From positions 1-31,758 of the forward strand of contig CAADYJ010000048.1 of NCBI GenBank assembly GCA_900753245.1: a stretch of 31,758 nt of DNA, written 5' to 3'. Shown one piece after another: positions 8,323 through 20,137 of the stretch (position 1 is the first letter of the stretch; each line of letters begins with the position of its first letter). Position numbers and translations under genes: made by a program. Under the pieces are notes generated by a model that was not told the origin of the DNA, made no database searches, and saw only the letters and a program-made list of their open reading frames with translations. The stretch is from Clostridia bacterium (GTDB taxonomy: Bacteria; Bacillota; Clostridia; TANB77; CAG-508).

Positions 8323-8631
8323 ATGATTGAATATTATAAAAAACCAACAGTAAAATTTATCGTAAACAAAGGTAATTTTAATAAATTAATGGGAATATTA
8401 ACATTCCAAGAAGAAAATATTATAACTCAAGAGTGGAAAGAAAGTGCAACAAAATTAAAAGAATTATTATTAAGATATTCTTTACCACAAAAAGACGAAG
8501 AAGGAGAAATATCAATTATAGATATTGCATTATTCCAAAAGGAAGCAGCAGAGATGATTGTATTATTGCTTTCAGCATTAGATAGAGTACAAATTGATGA
8601 AGATTATACAAAATTAATGAAAAGACAATAG
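8323..8631 (+). CDS. Hypothetical protein, 102 residues
   Basis: ATG 8323 follows the previous stop by seven bases and has only a weak ribosome site, which suggests translational coupling. The soluble product begins MIEYYKKPTVKFIVNKGN and contains the stretch FQKEAAEMIVLLLSALDRVQ. No known domain is recognised. Its position just before the large methylase/helicase gene suggests an accessory of that enzyme or of the element's DNA metabolism, but that is inference. Confidence 0.7.
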   Translation: MIEYYKKPTVKFIVNKGNFNKLMGILTFQEENIITQEWKESATKLKELLLRYSLPQKDEEGEISIIDIALFQKEAAEMIVLLLSALDRVQIDEDYTKLMKRQ

Positions 8632-8648
8632 TTATAGGAGGTTGAGAG

Positions 8649-11600
8649 TTGGGAAAAATAAAGGAAACTAGGCAACTCTATAAAACTACTTTAAAAGAAA
8701 TTTCAAGTTCACCGAGTAACTGGAGAACTTTTTTAGATAGTAGTGCTTGGAATTTTAAATATGATTTTGATGATCAAGTTCTAATATTTGCACAAAGACC
8801 AGATGCAAGAGCTTGTGCAACAATGGATGAATGGAATAGAAAATTAAAAAGATGGGTAAATAATAGGGCAGAAGCTATTTATGTGTATGACAAAAATCCT
8901 AATAGTGAATATCCATTTAAATTAGTATTTGACTTATCCGATACTCATAATTATAATAATACTGAATATAAATTATGGAATATAAAACAAGAGTATGAAA
9001 AAGATATTATTGAAGATTTAGAAGCAAATTTTGGAGATATGGATTTAAAGGAAGATTTATCGAAAGCTATAATTAGTGCAAGTTATAACATGGTTGTAGA
9101 TGATATTGAAGATTATCTAACGGATATTATAAAAAATAAATCTAACACAATGTTAAATGATATATCAGATGATGAAATTAAAGATATATTAATAGGAATA
9201 ACTTGGGCAAGTGTTAGTTATATGCTAATGATAAGATGTGGAATAAATGCTAGAGAAAACATTTCTGAAAATGAATTTGAATTTTTAAAATATTTTAATA
9301 GTCCAGAACTTTTTACAATATTAGGTGCAAGTGTTAGTGATATTGCAGAATCAGGTTTAAGAGAAATAGCAAAAACAGTTTCAACTCTACAAAAAAAGGA
9401 AAATTTAAAAAATCGTACATTTGCAAAAAATGAAAATGAGATATATTCTAATGATAATAATATAAATGAAGGAGGGGTTGAAAATGTTAGAGAAAATAGA
9501 GTACACGAAACAGGGAGATTACTTGATACCAAATCTAACAATGAAAAAGGAGAAAATTCCAGCAGGGAAATATTCGATGATGAGGTACAATTACCTATTG
9601 AACCACAAGAATCACGAACTAACAATATTGGTAATGAACAACGAATTAAACAGTCATTTACAGGAAATACAAGACCAAGCGAGCAAGAGAGTGGAAATGC
9701 TAGTGGAAGAGATGGCGAAGAAGGAGAATATAACAGAAGAATTGAAAGCTCAAGATCAAATGAAATGGGTTGGCTTGATGAACAATATCAAGATGACAGC
9801 AGAGGAGATAGTAGCAACAGAACTGATTTATCAATAGAAGAAAGTCAATTTAGAAGAACATTAACTGAAGAAGAAATGCGAAGTAAATTAGATTTTCTAC
9901 AAGATGAATATGTAAGTGATATTTTAAATAATATAGATAATTTAAAAGTTACAAAAAAAGATATTAGAGAATTTTATCAAAATAATTTAATTGAAAATGA
10001 TAGAGTTGAATTTATAAAAAAGGCATTTGGAGATGCTTATACTGAAATTGTAGTAAATGATACAAGGTTAGGTTATAAAGCTTACGAAAATGTTTTACAT
10101 CTTTGGAAAGATGGTTATTTGAATAGAACAGCAGAAGTTTATTATAAATGGAATTATATTGCAGAATATATTGAAGGACTTATAATGGTCAATGAATTTC
10201 ATGATATGCACAAACCAGTAAAATCTTATGATGAACAAATGCAGTTATTACAAGTAGAAGCAATGAATGCTCCTACTTTTTCTTTTACTCAAGAAATAAT
10301 TGATTATGAGCTAACAAGGGGTAGCAATATACAAGAAAGTAAAATGAGAATATATAATCAATTTATCAATAGTCTATCAAGTGAAGAAAATATAAAATTT
10401 CTTAAAAATGAATATGGTTGGGGTGGTGGCAGTACAATTCATATTGGAACAAGAATAGGTTATCAATATGATGGAAAAGGAATTACTTTAACCAGAGGAA
10501 AAAGAGAAAATGAAGAAACTACTATAATAACTTGGAATGTAGCAGAAAAAAGAATTAAAGAATTAATAAAATTAGATAAATATTTAAATTCAAAGGAAAA
10601 GGAAGAATATTCAAATTGGCTAAAACAAAAAGAAATTGATAGGGAATTACAGGGAAGTAAGAAAAAACTATTAGAAGAAAGTAAAAAACAAAAAGAAGAT
10701 GCCGAACAACAATTAGCAGAAAGATTATATAAATTTGTTAAGGACTTTGATTTTTATAACTATGTTGATAATACAGAAATGTATCGTTCAGAAGAAGATA
10801 ATATAAATATTATAAAAGCTGATATAAATGATACAAATAATGTAAAAGATTATATAAAAGAATTAAAAGAAATAATAGATGATAGTAGATTATCTAATGA
10901 AGATTTAAAAGAAGTTCAAGAATTAGTTTATATATTAGAACAAAGAGTACCAAAATATAAATATCATTTAGGAGATACTATTTATATAGGTTCAGATGAA
11001 TATGAATTTGCTGGGATTAATAATGGGATAGTAAAATTATATGATGTTAAATTTCCATTATTTAATAAAGAAATGCCTTTTGAAGAATTTGAAAGAAAGG
11101 TACAAGAAAACTATGCAAATGAACATTTAATTGTAAAAGATAAACAAATTCAACATATAGAAACTGCAAAACAAAACAATGAAGAAAAATATCAAGATGA
11201 TGTTGTTGAACAAGAACAAGAGAAACATGAAAAAACAAAGCAAATAGAAAATAATATTGAAAAATTAGATATAGAAATAAAAAAGCAGGTAAAACCTAAA
11301 AGAACAAAAATCCAAGATTATGTTTTGCATCCAGAAATACCAATAAATGAAAGAAATAATTTTAAAATTAATAATGAGAATTTAGGAGTAGGAACGCCAA
11401 GAGAAAAATTCGCAAAAAATGTAGCAGCAATTCAAGTCCTAAAAAAGTGTGAAAATGAAAATCGATATGCAACACTAGAAGAACAAGAAATTTTGTCGAA
11501 TTATGTTGGTTGGGGAGGATTACAGCAAGCATTTGATGAAAAAGATAGTAGTTGGACAAATGAATATAGAATTTTAAAAGAATTATTAACAGAAGATGAG

Positions 11601-14600
11601 TATAAAAGTGCAAGAGAATCAACATTGACAGCATTTTATACTCCACCAGTAGTAATTAATTCAATTTATGAAGTTCTACAAAATATGGGACTAAAAGAAG
11701 CAAATGTATTAGAACCAGCCTGTGGAACTGGAAATTTTTTAGGACTGTTACCTAAAGAGCTTTTAAATTGTAAAATTTATGGTGTTGAGAAAGATAGTAT
11801 ATCAGGAAGAATTGCACAACAACTATATCAAAAATCTACAATAGCTATAAGTGGATATGAAAAAGTAGATATGCCAGATAGTTTTTTTGATGTTGCAATT
11901 GGAAATGTACCTTTTGGAGATATATCTATAAATGATAGAAAGTATAATAAAAATCATTTTCTTATTCATGATTATTTTTTTGCAAAAACAATAGATAAAG
12001 TACGACCACGGAGGAATTGTTGCTTTTGTTACATCAAAAGGAACAATGGATAAGAAGAGTCCAGATGTAAGAAAATATATTGCTCAAAGAGCTGACCTTT
12101 TGGGAGCAATAAGATTACCCAATAACACATTTTCAAAGAACGCAGGAACAGAGGTAACATCTGATATTCTTTTCTTTCAAAAAAGAGAAAATATGACAGA
12201 TATTATGCCAGATTGGGTATATTTAGATGAAAATCAAGATGGAATAACAATGAATAAATATTTTGTTGATAATCCAGATATGATTTTAGGTCATATGCAA
12301 ATGGTAAGTGGTAGATTTGGAAATGTAGCAGAATGCAAAGCATTTGATGGAATAGATTTAAAAACATTATTAAGTGAAGCAGTAGACAAAATAAATGGAG
12401 AAATAACGGAATATACAGTTGGAGATATTGAAGAAAATGAACAAGTAGCAATACCAGCAGATCCTAATGTGAAAAATTATTCTTATGCTTTAATAGATGG
12501 AAAAGTATATTTTAGAGAAAACAGCTTAATGATGGAACAAGATTTACCAATTACTACAATGAGTAGAATAAAAGGTATGATAGATCTTCGTGATGCAACT
12601 TATGATTTAATTGATTTACAAACTGAAAATTATCCTGATGAAAATATAAAAGTAGCTCAAAATAAATTAAATAGGCTATATGATGAATATGTAAAAAAAT
12701 ATGGAAGAATAAATAGTAGAGGAAATAAACTAGCCTTTGAAGCAGATAGTAGTTATTATTTATTGTGTTCATTAGAAGTAATGGATGATGGAAAGTTTAA
12801 GAGAAAAGCAGATATGTTCTCAAAAAGAACAATAAACGCATACAAGGAAATTACAAATGTTGATACAGCAAATGAAGCACTTATTGTTTCATTATCAGAA
12901 AAGGCAAAAGTTGATTTAGAGTATATGTCAAAACTTACAGCTAAAAGTCAAGATGAAATAACAAAAGAATTAGAAGGCATAATTTATAAAGTCCCAATGG
13001 AAGATAATAAGTATGTTACAGCAGATGAATATCTTTCTGGCAATATAAGAGAAAAATTAAAATTAGCAGAAGCGTTGGTAGAAACACAACCAGAATTTAA
13101 AATTAATATTGAAGGATTAAAAAAAGTTATGCCTGAAGATATTAAAGCAAGTGATATAGGTGTAAAGTTAGGTTCTACTTGGATACCACAAGAAATAATT
13201 AATGAGTTTATGTATCAATTATTAAATACTGGAAGTTATGAACAAGGAAAAATAAAAGCTAATTACAGCAGTTTTACTGGAGCATGGTATATATCATGTA
13301 AAAGTTATGATTATGGAAATGTAAAAGCATATAATGCTTATGGAACTTCAAGAATAAATGCGTACGAAATAATAGAAAAAACACTAAATTTAAAAGATGT
13401 TAAAATCTATGATACAAAAACGGATATAGATGGAAATAAAATAAGGGAGTTTAATGGTAAAGAAACAGCTATTGCACAGGCAAAACAAGAACAAATAAAA
13501 CAAGCATTTACAGATTGGATTTTCAAAGATCAAGAAAGAAGAGAAAAGTTAGTTAGATTATATAATGATACTTTTAATAGTGTTAGACCAAGAACTTATG
13601 ATGGAAGTCATTTGAAATTTGCAGGAATGAGTCCAGAAATAACATTGAGAAAACATCAGGAGAATGCAATAGCTCATATATTGTATGGTAAAAATACTCT
13701 TTTAGCACATGAAGTAGGAGCTGGTAAAACTTTTGAAATGGTAGCAGGTGCTATGGAAAGTAAAAGACTTGGACTATGTAACAAGTCTATTTTTGTTGTT
13801 CCAAACCACATCATTGAACAGTTTGGAAGTGAATTTTTACAACTATATCCATCAGCAAACATTTTAGTTGCTACAAAAAAAGACTTTGCTACAGCAAATC
13901 GCAAAAAGTTTTGCAGTAGAATTGCGACAGGGGATTATGATGCGATTATAATTGGACATAGTCAATTTGAAAGAATACCAATGTCTTATGAAAGACAACA
14001 AGTATTAATTGATAATCAAATTAGAACAATTATAAATGGGATTGAAGAAGCTAAAAGGAATAATGCAGAGAACTTTACTATTAAGCAAATGGAAAAAACA
14101 AGAAGAGGTTTAGAAAATAAATTAGAAAAGCTAAAAGCAGACCATAGAAAAGATAATGTAATTAATTTTGAGCAACTTGGAATTGACAAGATGTTTGTAG
14201 ATGAAGCTCATAATTATAAGAATTTGTTTTTATATACAAAAATGACAAATGTTGGTGGAATTACACAAACGGATGCACAAAAAAGTAGTGATATGTTTAT
14301 GAAATGTCGATATTTAGATGAAATTACAGGTGGAAAGGGAGTTGTGTTTGCAACAGGTACACCAGTAAGTAATTCTATGGTTGAACTATATACAATGCAG
14401 AGATATTTACAATATGATGAATTGGAAAGAATGCACTTGGAAAACTTTGATAACTGGGCATCTACATTTGGAGAAACAGTAACAGCAATGGAACTTTCAC
14501 CAGATGGAACGAGTTATAGAAGTAAGACTAGGTTTTCACAATTTCATAATTTACCAGAACTGATGAGTATGTTTAGAGAAACAGCAGATATTCAAACAGC

Positions 14601-16143
14601 AGACACTTTAAATCTTCCGACACCTGAAGTTATAACACACAATATTTTAGTGCAACCGAGTGAAATTCAAAAAGAAATGGTTTCTAAACTTGCAGAAAGA
14701 GCAGAAGATATAAGAAAAGGAAATATAGATCCTAAAAAAGATAATATGCTTAAAATAACAAATGAAGGTAGGCAATTGGCTTTAGACCAAAGACTGATGA
14801 ATGATATGATAGAAGATAATGAAAATAGTAAAGTATCTACTTGTGCTAATAATATTTATAAGCTATGGGAACAAAACAAAGAAGAAAAATTAACACAGTT
14901 GGTATTTTGCGATTTATCTACACCAAAAAGATTTGAAGAAAAATTTGATGAAGATGGAAATTATGTTTTTACAGATGTTTATAATGATTTGAGAAGAAAA
15001 TTAGTATTAAAAGGCATACCAAGAGAAGAAGTTGCTTTTATACATGAAGCTGATAATGAAAGTAAAAAGAAGGAACTATTTGCTAAAGTAAGAAAAGGCG
15101 AAGTTAGAGTTTTAATTGGTAGTACAAGTAAAATGGGAGCAGGAACAAATGTGCAAGATAGAATAATTGCTCTGCATCATTTAGACACTCCGTATAGACC
15201 AGCAGATTTAACTCAGAGAAATGGTAGAGGTGTAAGGCAAGGAAATAGAAACAAATCAGTGCATATATTTACTTATGTTACAGAAAGAACCTTTGATGCT
15301 TATTTATTTCAAATGCTAGAAAGAAAACAAAAATTTATTTCACAAATAATGACCTCAAAGACTCCAGACAGATCAATGGAAGATATTGATGATAAAGCAT
15401 TAAGTTATGGAGAGATTAAAGCATTAGCTACTGGAAATAAAGTAATATTAGAAAAGACACAATTGGAGTCTGACTTATCTAAATTAAAGATTATTAAACA
15501 AAGTTATTTAAGCCAAATTTACGATTTACAGGACAAGGTGGCAAAAGATTATCCTAATAAAATAAAAGAGCTTGAAACTCAAAAAGAAGCTTATGAAAAT
15601 GATGTTAAGCAAGTAGAAAATAATACAATCAATAATTCGGAAGGCTTTTCTAAAATGATTATAAAAGGTGTAGAATATGCTGATAAAGAACAGGCAGGAA
15701 AAGCATTATTAGAAGCTTGTAAAAACAAATCTAAAGCTGATGAAGAACTAATTGGAGAGTACAGAGGATTTAAAATGCTATTATCTTTTGATACACTTCA
15801 AAAACAATTTAATATGACTTTAAAAAATGAATATAGTTATCATACAGCACTTGGAACAGATGTCTTTGGTAATATAACTAGATTAAATAATACATTAGAG
15901 GGTATAGAAGGAAACATTAAATATGCTGTAAATGATATAGAATTTATAAAAAGACAAATTGTAAATGCTAAAATAGAATTAGATAAACCATTTGAAAAAG
16001 AAAACGAAATCAAAGAAAAAACAAAAAGACTACAAGAAATAAATATTGAGCTTGGAATAGATGAAAACGATAAGCAAGTTATGGATGAGCCAGAAAATGA
16101 TGAACTGGAAAAAGAAAATAAAGAGAAAAATTTAGAAAGATAA
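8649..16143 (+). CDS. Giant N6-adenine methylase / SNF2 helicase, one +1 frameshift at CGG
   Basis: TTG 8649 follows AGGAGG (8637-8642). Skipping C12009 gives 2497 residues. The N-terminus resembles an ArdC-type ssDNA-binding domain (SPSNWRTFLDSSAWNFKYDF). A low-complexity linker (about 250-410) is followed by the EYGWGGGS region typical of this ICE protein. An N6-adenine methyltransferase fold then has motif I EPACGTGNF (about 1022) and a motif IV-like NVPFG (about 1085). An SNF2 helicase follows with Walker A HEVGAGKT (about 1689), DEAH (about 1851) and RNGRGVRQG (about 2189). Such proteins probably methylate and remodel element DNA to evade restriction. Read without the skip, translation ends at 12053, losing the helicase. 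The frames join at PGGIVAFVTSKGTMDK, which is highly conserved in the family. Confidence 0.9.
12009..12012 (+). other. CGG +1 frameshift site 2 (methylase/helicase)
   Basis: CCA then CGGA, followed by GGA. Dropping C12009 gives P-G-G-I-V-A-F, the conserved motif after the methylase NVPFG region. The unshifted frame has CGG AGG in tandem, with GGAGGA resembling a ribosome site. Confidence 0.85.
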
Positions 16144-16170
16144 TACAGATAACAGATGTATTATTTTTTT
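16140..16170 (+). terminator. Terminator or attenuator overlapping the helicase stop
   Basis: ATAATACA (16140-16147) pairs perfectly with TGTATTAT (16157-16164) and runs into seven T. It overlaps the helicase stop codon and precedes the ribosome site of the Toprim gene by only a few bases, so it may tune read-through rather than end the operon. Confidence 0.6.
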
Positions 16171-16188
16171 GTTTTAGGAGGTGTTTTA

Positions 16189-17169
16189 TTGCCATATATA
16201 CCACCAGAAATAGTAGAAAAAGCAAAAGAAATGGATGTTTTAACTTATTTACAAAACTATGAACCAAACGAATTAGTTAAAGTTGGAAATGGAACTTACA
16301 GCACAAAAACACACGATAGTATAAGAATTAGTAATGGATTATGGAATTGGTTTTCAAGAGGTGTTGGAGGAAAAAATGCAGTTTCTTACTTAATGAAAGT
16401 TAAGAATTATTCTTTTTTGGATGCTATACAAACAATTATAGGTAATGTAAGTGTTAAACAGCCTGTAATTTATAGAGAAGAAAAGAAAGAAAAAACAGAA
16501 TTTGTTTTGCCATTAAAATCAATTAATTCAGAAAGGGCAAAGAGATATTTAGTAAAAAGAGGAATTGATTTAGAGATAATTAATGAGTGTATAAATAGTG
16601 GATTAATTTATGAAAGTGAGCCAAATCATAATGTTGTTTTTCTTGGTACAGATGAAGAAAAAAAGTATAAATATGCTTTCTTTAGAGGAACAAATGATAC
16701 AAGATTTATGGGAGAATCGAAAGGAAGTGATAAGGCATACACATTTAGATTACTTTCAAATAATGAAAGTGAGAGAGTTCATTTATTTGAAAGTGCAATA
16801 GATTTATTATCTTATGCAACGCTATTAAAAATGAAAAATATTGATTGGAAAAATGAAAATATGATTTCACTGGGTGGAGTAAATAAACCATCAGAAGAAC
16901 AAGAAGTTAATGATAAGATTCCAATAGCAATTATAAAATTTTTAGAAAATAATTCTAATATAAAGCAAATATATTTGCATTTTGATAATGATGAAATTGG
17001 AGAAAAAGCAAGCAAAGCACTTATGGAAAAATTGTCTAATAAATATGAAGTGATAGATAATCGACCACCAGTAGGTAAAGATTGTAATGATTATTTAAAA
17101 TATGTTTTAGATTTTCAAAACATAAATAGGCAAGCAAATAATAAAAGAATTTATGAAAAAGTAAGATAA
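16189..17169 (+). CDS. Toprim-domain primase-like protein (DUF3991/Toprim)
   Basis: TTG 16189 is chosen over 16156 because TTAGGAGGTG precedes it; this gives 326 residues. The N-terminal part (DVLTYLQNYEPNELVKVGNG, then THDSIRISNGLWNWFSRG) is the zinc-finger-like region of element primases. The C-terminal part is a Toprim domain with VHLFESAIDLLSYA supplying the glutamate and YLHFDNDEIGEKA the acidic D-x-D cluster. Such proteins accompany MOBP relaxases and probably help prime complementary-strand synthesis after transfer. The four cysteines of a true zinc finger are not seen, so the N-terminal fold is uncertain. Confidence 0.82.
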   Translation: MPYIPPEIVEKAKEMDVLTYLQNYEPNELVKVGNGTYSTKTHDSIRISNGLWNWFSRGVGGKNAVSYLMKVKNYSFLDAIQTIIGNVSVKQPVIYREEKKEKTEFVLPLKSINSERAKRYLVKRGIDLEIINECINSGLIYESEPNHNVVFLGTDEEKKYKYAFFRGTNDTRFMGESKGSDKAYTFRLLSNNESERVHLFESAIDLLSYATLLKMKNIDWKNENMISLGGVNKPSEEQEVNDKIPIAIIKFLENNSNIKQIYLHFDNDEIGEKASKALMEKLSNKYEVIDNRPPVGKDCNDYLKYVLDFQNINRQANNKRIYEKVR

Positions 17170-17190
17170 AATTTGGAGGAAAAAATTAGA

Positions 17191-17535
17191 ATGAACAAAT
17201 ATAAAATTGAATTTAAACAAATATTTAATAGATTAGTAACAATATATGCAGAAGATGAAGAACAAGCAATGAAGGTAGTTGAACAAACTTATTTAAAAAC
17301 AGATTTGCTAGATGATAATGAAAAAGATTTAGTGGGAATTGAAGCTAAAATCTTAGAAAAAAATGGAGAAAAAGTTGATAGAAAAGAAGAAATACCAGAA
17401 AATTTTGAAAACTTTTTAGATGAAAATGATATTGAATATCTTGAAGGTTTAACAAATGAGATTGAAGAAAATTTAGGAGAAATTAAAGAAGTTTTAGGAG
17501 CAAACATGATTGAAGATTGTGCTTACAATAATTAA
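17191..17535 (+). CDS. DpnD/PcfM-like protein
   Basis: ATG 17191 follows TTGGAGGA (17173-17180), giving 114 residues. The N-terminal part (MNKYKIEFKQIFNRLVTIYA, then EDEEQAMKVVEQTYLK) matches the short DpnD/PcfM C-terminal-type domain common in conjugative elements next to primase and mobilisation genes. The rest is very acidic (ENFENFLDENDIEYLEGL) with no known motif. The biochemical role of the family is not established. It is the last gene before the presumed oriT and is followed by no strong terminator. Confidence 0.65.
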   Translation: MNKYKIEFKQIFNRLVTIYAEDEEQAMKVVEQTYLKTDLLDDNEKDLVGIEAKILEKNGEKVDRKEEIPENFENFLDENDIEYLEGLTNEIEENLGEIKEVLGANMIEDCAYNN

Positions 17536-17569
17536 ATAGAAAGATATTCTTATTTTAGGAAAATATAAA

Positions 17570-17665
17570 AATTTAAAAATCTTGTCCTAGCAAGCACTGC
17601 ATTTGTACTCCCGCACAAATACAAATTATGGGGAAACCCCAATCCCCATAAAAATGATATTAAGA
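17570..17665 (+). other. Probable origin of transfer (oriT)
   Basis: This non-coding stretch lies directly before mobC and the relaxase gene, the usual place for oriT. It holds two inverted repeats: ATTTGT/ACAAAT (17601-17606 and 17615-17620, loop ACTCCCGC) and TTATGGGG/CCCCATAA (17626-17633 and 17644-17651). It is also much richer in G and C than its surroundings. The nick site is not assigned. The evidence is position and structure, not a match to a known nic sequence. Confidence 0.55.
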
Positions 17666-17681
17666 AGGAAAGGAAATTTTA

Positions 17682-18017
17682 TTGAGAAAAAGAGATATAA
17701 AAAAGCAAGTTTGGTTAAATGAAAATGAAAATAAAATCTTAAAAGAGAATGCAAAAAAATGTGGCTTAAATGAAAGTTCTTATTTAAGAAATTTAATAAT
17801 TGGTTATAAACCGAAAGAACAACCAACGGAAAAAATGTTTGAAATAATTAATCAATTAAAATATGTTGGAATTAATTTAAACCAAATTGCAAGAAAAGCA
17901 AACAGTTTAGGTTTAGTTGATGCTCCTTTTTATAAAAAAGTATATTCAAAATGGAATGAATTATCGGAACAAATAAAAAAGGAATTTTTAGATGTAGAAA
18001 AAAATGGCAATAACTAA
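17682..18017 (+). CDS. mobC: MobC relaxosome accessory protein
   Basis: TTG 17682 follows AAGGAAAGG. The 111-residue product begins LRKRDIKKQVWLNENENKIL and contains CGLNESSYLRNLIIGYKP. The latter is the ribbon-helix-helix region of MobC proteins, with the family's NQLKYVGINLNQIARKAN segment following. MobC binds oriT and opens DNA for the relaxase. The gene overlaps the relaxase start by 14 bases, so the two are translationally coupled. Confidence 0.88.
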   Translation: MRKRDIKKQVWLNENENKILKENAKKCGLNESSYLRNLIIGYKPKEQPTEKMFEIINQLKYVGINLNQIARKANSLGLVDAPFYKKVYSKWNELSEQIKKEFLDVEKNGNN

Positions 18018-19353
18018 AATTAAAAAAATAAAAAAGAGATTAGACCATGTTATAGATTATACTACTAATCCTAGTAAAACAAGTAAAGAAAATTATAGTG
18101 ATTTGCACAATGTAATTGAATATACGAAGGCTTCGTATAAAACAGAAGAACAATTATATGTAACTGCTTTGAATTGTGATCAAGAAACAATATATGAAGA
18201 TATGATGAGAACGAAAAGAAGATTTAGTAAAACTGATGGGATTTTAGGATTTCATGTAATACAGTCTTTTAAAGAAAATGAAGTAACTCCAGAATTAGCA
18301 CATAGCATTGGAGTACAACTTGCTAATGAACTTTGGAGTGATAAATATGAAGTTATAATTACAACACACTTAAATACTAATCATATTCACAATCACTTCT
18401 GTTTTAATTCTGTTTCATATATTGATGGAAAAAAATATCATGACTGTAATGAAACTTATGCTTTAATTAGAGAAACATCAGATAGAATTTGTGAAGAAAA
18501 TAGATTGAGTGTAATTGATGAAAAGAAATGTCCAAAAAGTAAAATTAATTATAATAATTTTTATAAGGGACAAGCTCAAAAATCTAGTTACAATATGATA
18601 GTAAAAGAAGATATTGATTATGCAATAGCACAAGCATTTTCTTATAATGATTTCTTATCAATATTAAGAAAAATGGATTATACAATTACAAATCGTTATG
18701 GGAAATTAAGTGTTAGAAAAGAACCATATAAAAGAAATATAAGAATAGAAAGAGCTTTTGGAGATGATTATAAAATTGAAAATATTGAAAAGAAAATATA
18801 TGAAGTGTCAGCAACAAGAGAACCATTCCCAGAAGTAAGAAGTAAAAAGTATAAAAGCAAAAGTAAATTAAATTTAAAAAATAGAAAAAAAGCAACAGGT
18901 ATAAAAGCATTGTATTTTCATTATTGTTTTTTACTAAAGGTTTTTCAAAAAAATAAGAATATACCTAAAAGATATTCAAAGGAATTAAAAGAAGAAATAA
19001 AAAGAATGGACAAGATTTCTAACGAAACAAGATTTTTGTGTAACAAAGATATAAAGTCATTAGAAGAATTAAAAGCATATAAAAAATATTTAACTATTGA
19101 TAGAAAAGAGTTAAAAAGCAAAATTGAAAGTTTATACAAAAAGAAGAAAAAAACAAATACAAAAATTGAAATTGAAAATATTAATACTGAAATAAAAATA
19201 ATACAAGAAAAAATAAAAGAATTAAATTATGAAATTGAACTGGTTGAAGATATTGAACAAAGAGTACCAAAGATAAAAGAAAATATGGAAAAAGTTGAAA
19301 ATGAAAATCAAGAACAAAGAAAGGAGAAAACAAGAGTTGAGCATATCAAGTGA
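18004..19353 (+). CDS. mobA: MOBP-type relaxase (MobA/VirD2 family)
   Basis: ATG 18004 lies inside the end of mobC. The 449-residue protein has motif I HVIDYTTNPSKT (likely nucleophile Tyr19), motif II region GILGFHVIQSF, and the metal-binding motif III TTHLNTNHIHNHFCFNSV with three histidines. It would nick oriT, stay bound to the 5' end and pilot the strand through VirD4. The C-terminal half is lysine-rich with coiled-coil segments (about 300-440). The 3' end overlaps the pcfB start. No CGG site occurs in this gene. Confidence 0.9.
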   Translation: MAITKIKKIKKRLDHVIDYTTNPSKTSKENYSDLHNVIEYTKASYKTEEQLYVTALNCDQETIYEDMMRTKRRFSKTDGILGFHVIQSFKENEVTPELAHSIGVQLANELWSDKYEVIITTHLNTNHIHNHFCFNSVSYIDGKKYHDCNETYALIRETSDRICEENRLSVIDEKKCPKSKINYNNFYKGQAQKSSYNMIVKEDIDYAIAQAFSYNDFLSILRKMDYTITNRYGKLSVRKEPYKRNIRIERAFGDDYKIENIEKKIYEVSATREPFPEVRSKKYKSKSKLNLKNRKKATGIKALYFHYCFLLKVFQKNKNIPKRYSKELKEEIKRMDKISNETRFLCNKDIKSLEELKAYKKYLTIDRKELKSKIESLYKKKKKTNTKIEIENINTEIKIIQEKIKELNYEIELVEDIEQRVPKIKENMEKVENENQEQRKEKTRVEHIK

Positions 19354-20137
19354 TTCGGCAGAACAAACTATTAGACTAACACTAGAAGGAGTTGAAGTAG
19401 TTGCTAGAATAAGTGGTGTAGCTGTAAAAAATATTGCAGCAGCATTATATACAATTTCTAAAGACCAAAAACAGACAAAAGGCAAAACAAGATTAAGCAA
19501 CATGATAAAAAGTGATAATGAATTAAAAATCTTTTCAATAAAAAAGGAAGATTTACGAACATTTTATAGAGAAGCTAAAGGGTATGGAATTTTGTATTGT
19601 GCATTAGTTACCAAAAGTAATAAAAATATTGACGGTATGGTTGATATTATGGTTAGAGCAAAAGACGCACCACAGGTTAATAGAATTGTAGACAGATTTA
19701 ATTTATCAACATTTAGTAAAGCGTCAATTCAAACTGATATTGAACAAGATAGAGAAAATGTAAAAAAAGAAAAAAATATATCTGATGCAGAACCAGATAA
19801 AGGAACAGAAAGAAAAGAAGTTAATGATAATATGGTAGAAGATATATTATTTACACCAAAAGAAAATTCAAATCAAAACCCCGAAGTAGCAAAGACGGAA
19901 AAAAGCCCTCTGTCAGAGCATTCCTTGAAGAGCAAAAGCAATTCCGAAGGGGTTACTGAACCTGTGAAAAAAGAATCTGTAAAAAAGAAATTAAAAGAAG
20001 CAGAAGCAGAGTTGAAGGTTGAAACGGAATTGAAGAAAGCTCAAAAATTAAAAGAAAATGTAGTATTTGATTTACCAACAAAAAATGATACACAAATACC
20101 AAAACTAGATATTACAAATAAGGAAAGAGGAAAATAG
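19337..20137 (+). CDS. pcfB: PcfB family protein (DUF3801)
   Basis: TTG 19337 is preferred because AAGGAG (19321-19326) precedes it; the open frame extends to 19295. This gives 266 residues, overlapping the relaxase end. The N-terminal half (TIRLTLEGVEVVARISGVAV, then IKKEDLRTFYREAKGYGILY) is the DUF3801/PcfB domain, a relaxosome accessory placed between relaxase and coupling protein in pCF10-like systems. The C-terminal half is charged and helical. A locally GC-richer stretch (19877-19954) lies in the linker. The stop codon abuts the next start. Confidence 0.8.
   Translation: MSISSDSAEQTIRLTLEGVEVVARISGVAVKNIAAALYTISKDQKQTKGKTRLSNMIKSDNELKIFSIKKEDLRTFYREAKGYGILYCALVTKSNKNIDGMVDIMVRAKDAPQVNRIVDRFNLSTFSKASIQTDIEQDRENVKKEKNISDAEPDKGTERKEVNDNMVEDILFTPKENSNQNPEVAKTEKSPLSEHSLKSKSNSEGVTEPVKKESVKKKLKEAEAELKVETELKKAQKLKENVVFDLPTKNDTQIPKLDITNKERGK

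Noticed and set aside
9218..9625. Antisense gene of 135 residues, and other minus-strand open frames
   Set aside because: Their products are hydrophobic, Leu/Phe/Ser-rich shadows of AT-rich coding sequence, without ribosome sites or known motifs.
9466..9837. Separate 123-residue gene on the + strand inside the helicase gene
   Set aside because: It lies in another frame within the low-complexity linker of the larger gene, which is continuous here. The AGGAGGGG before 9484 is probably chance.
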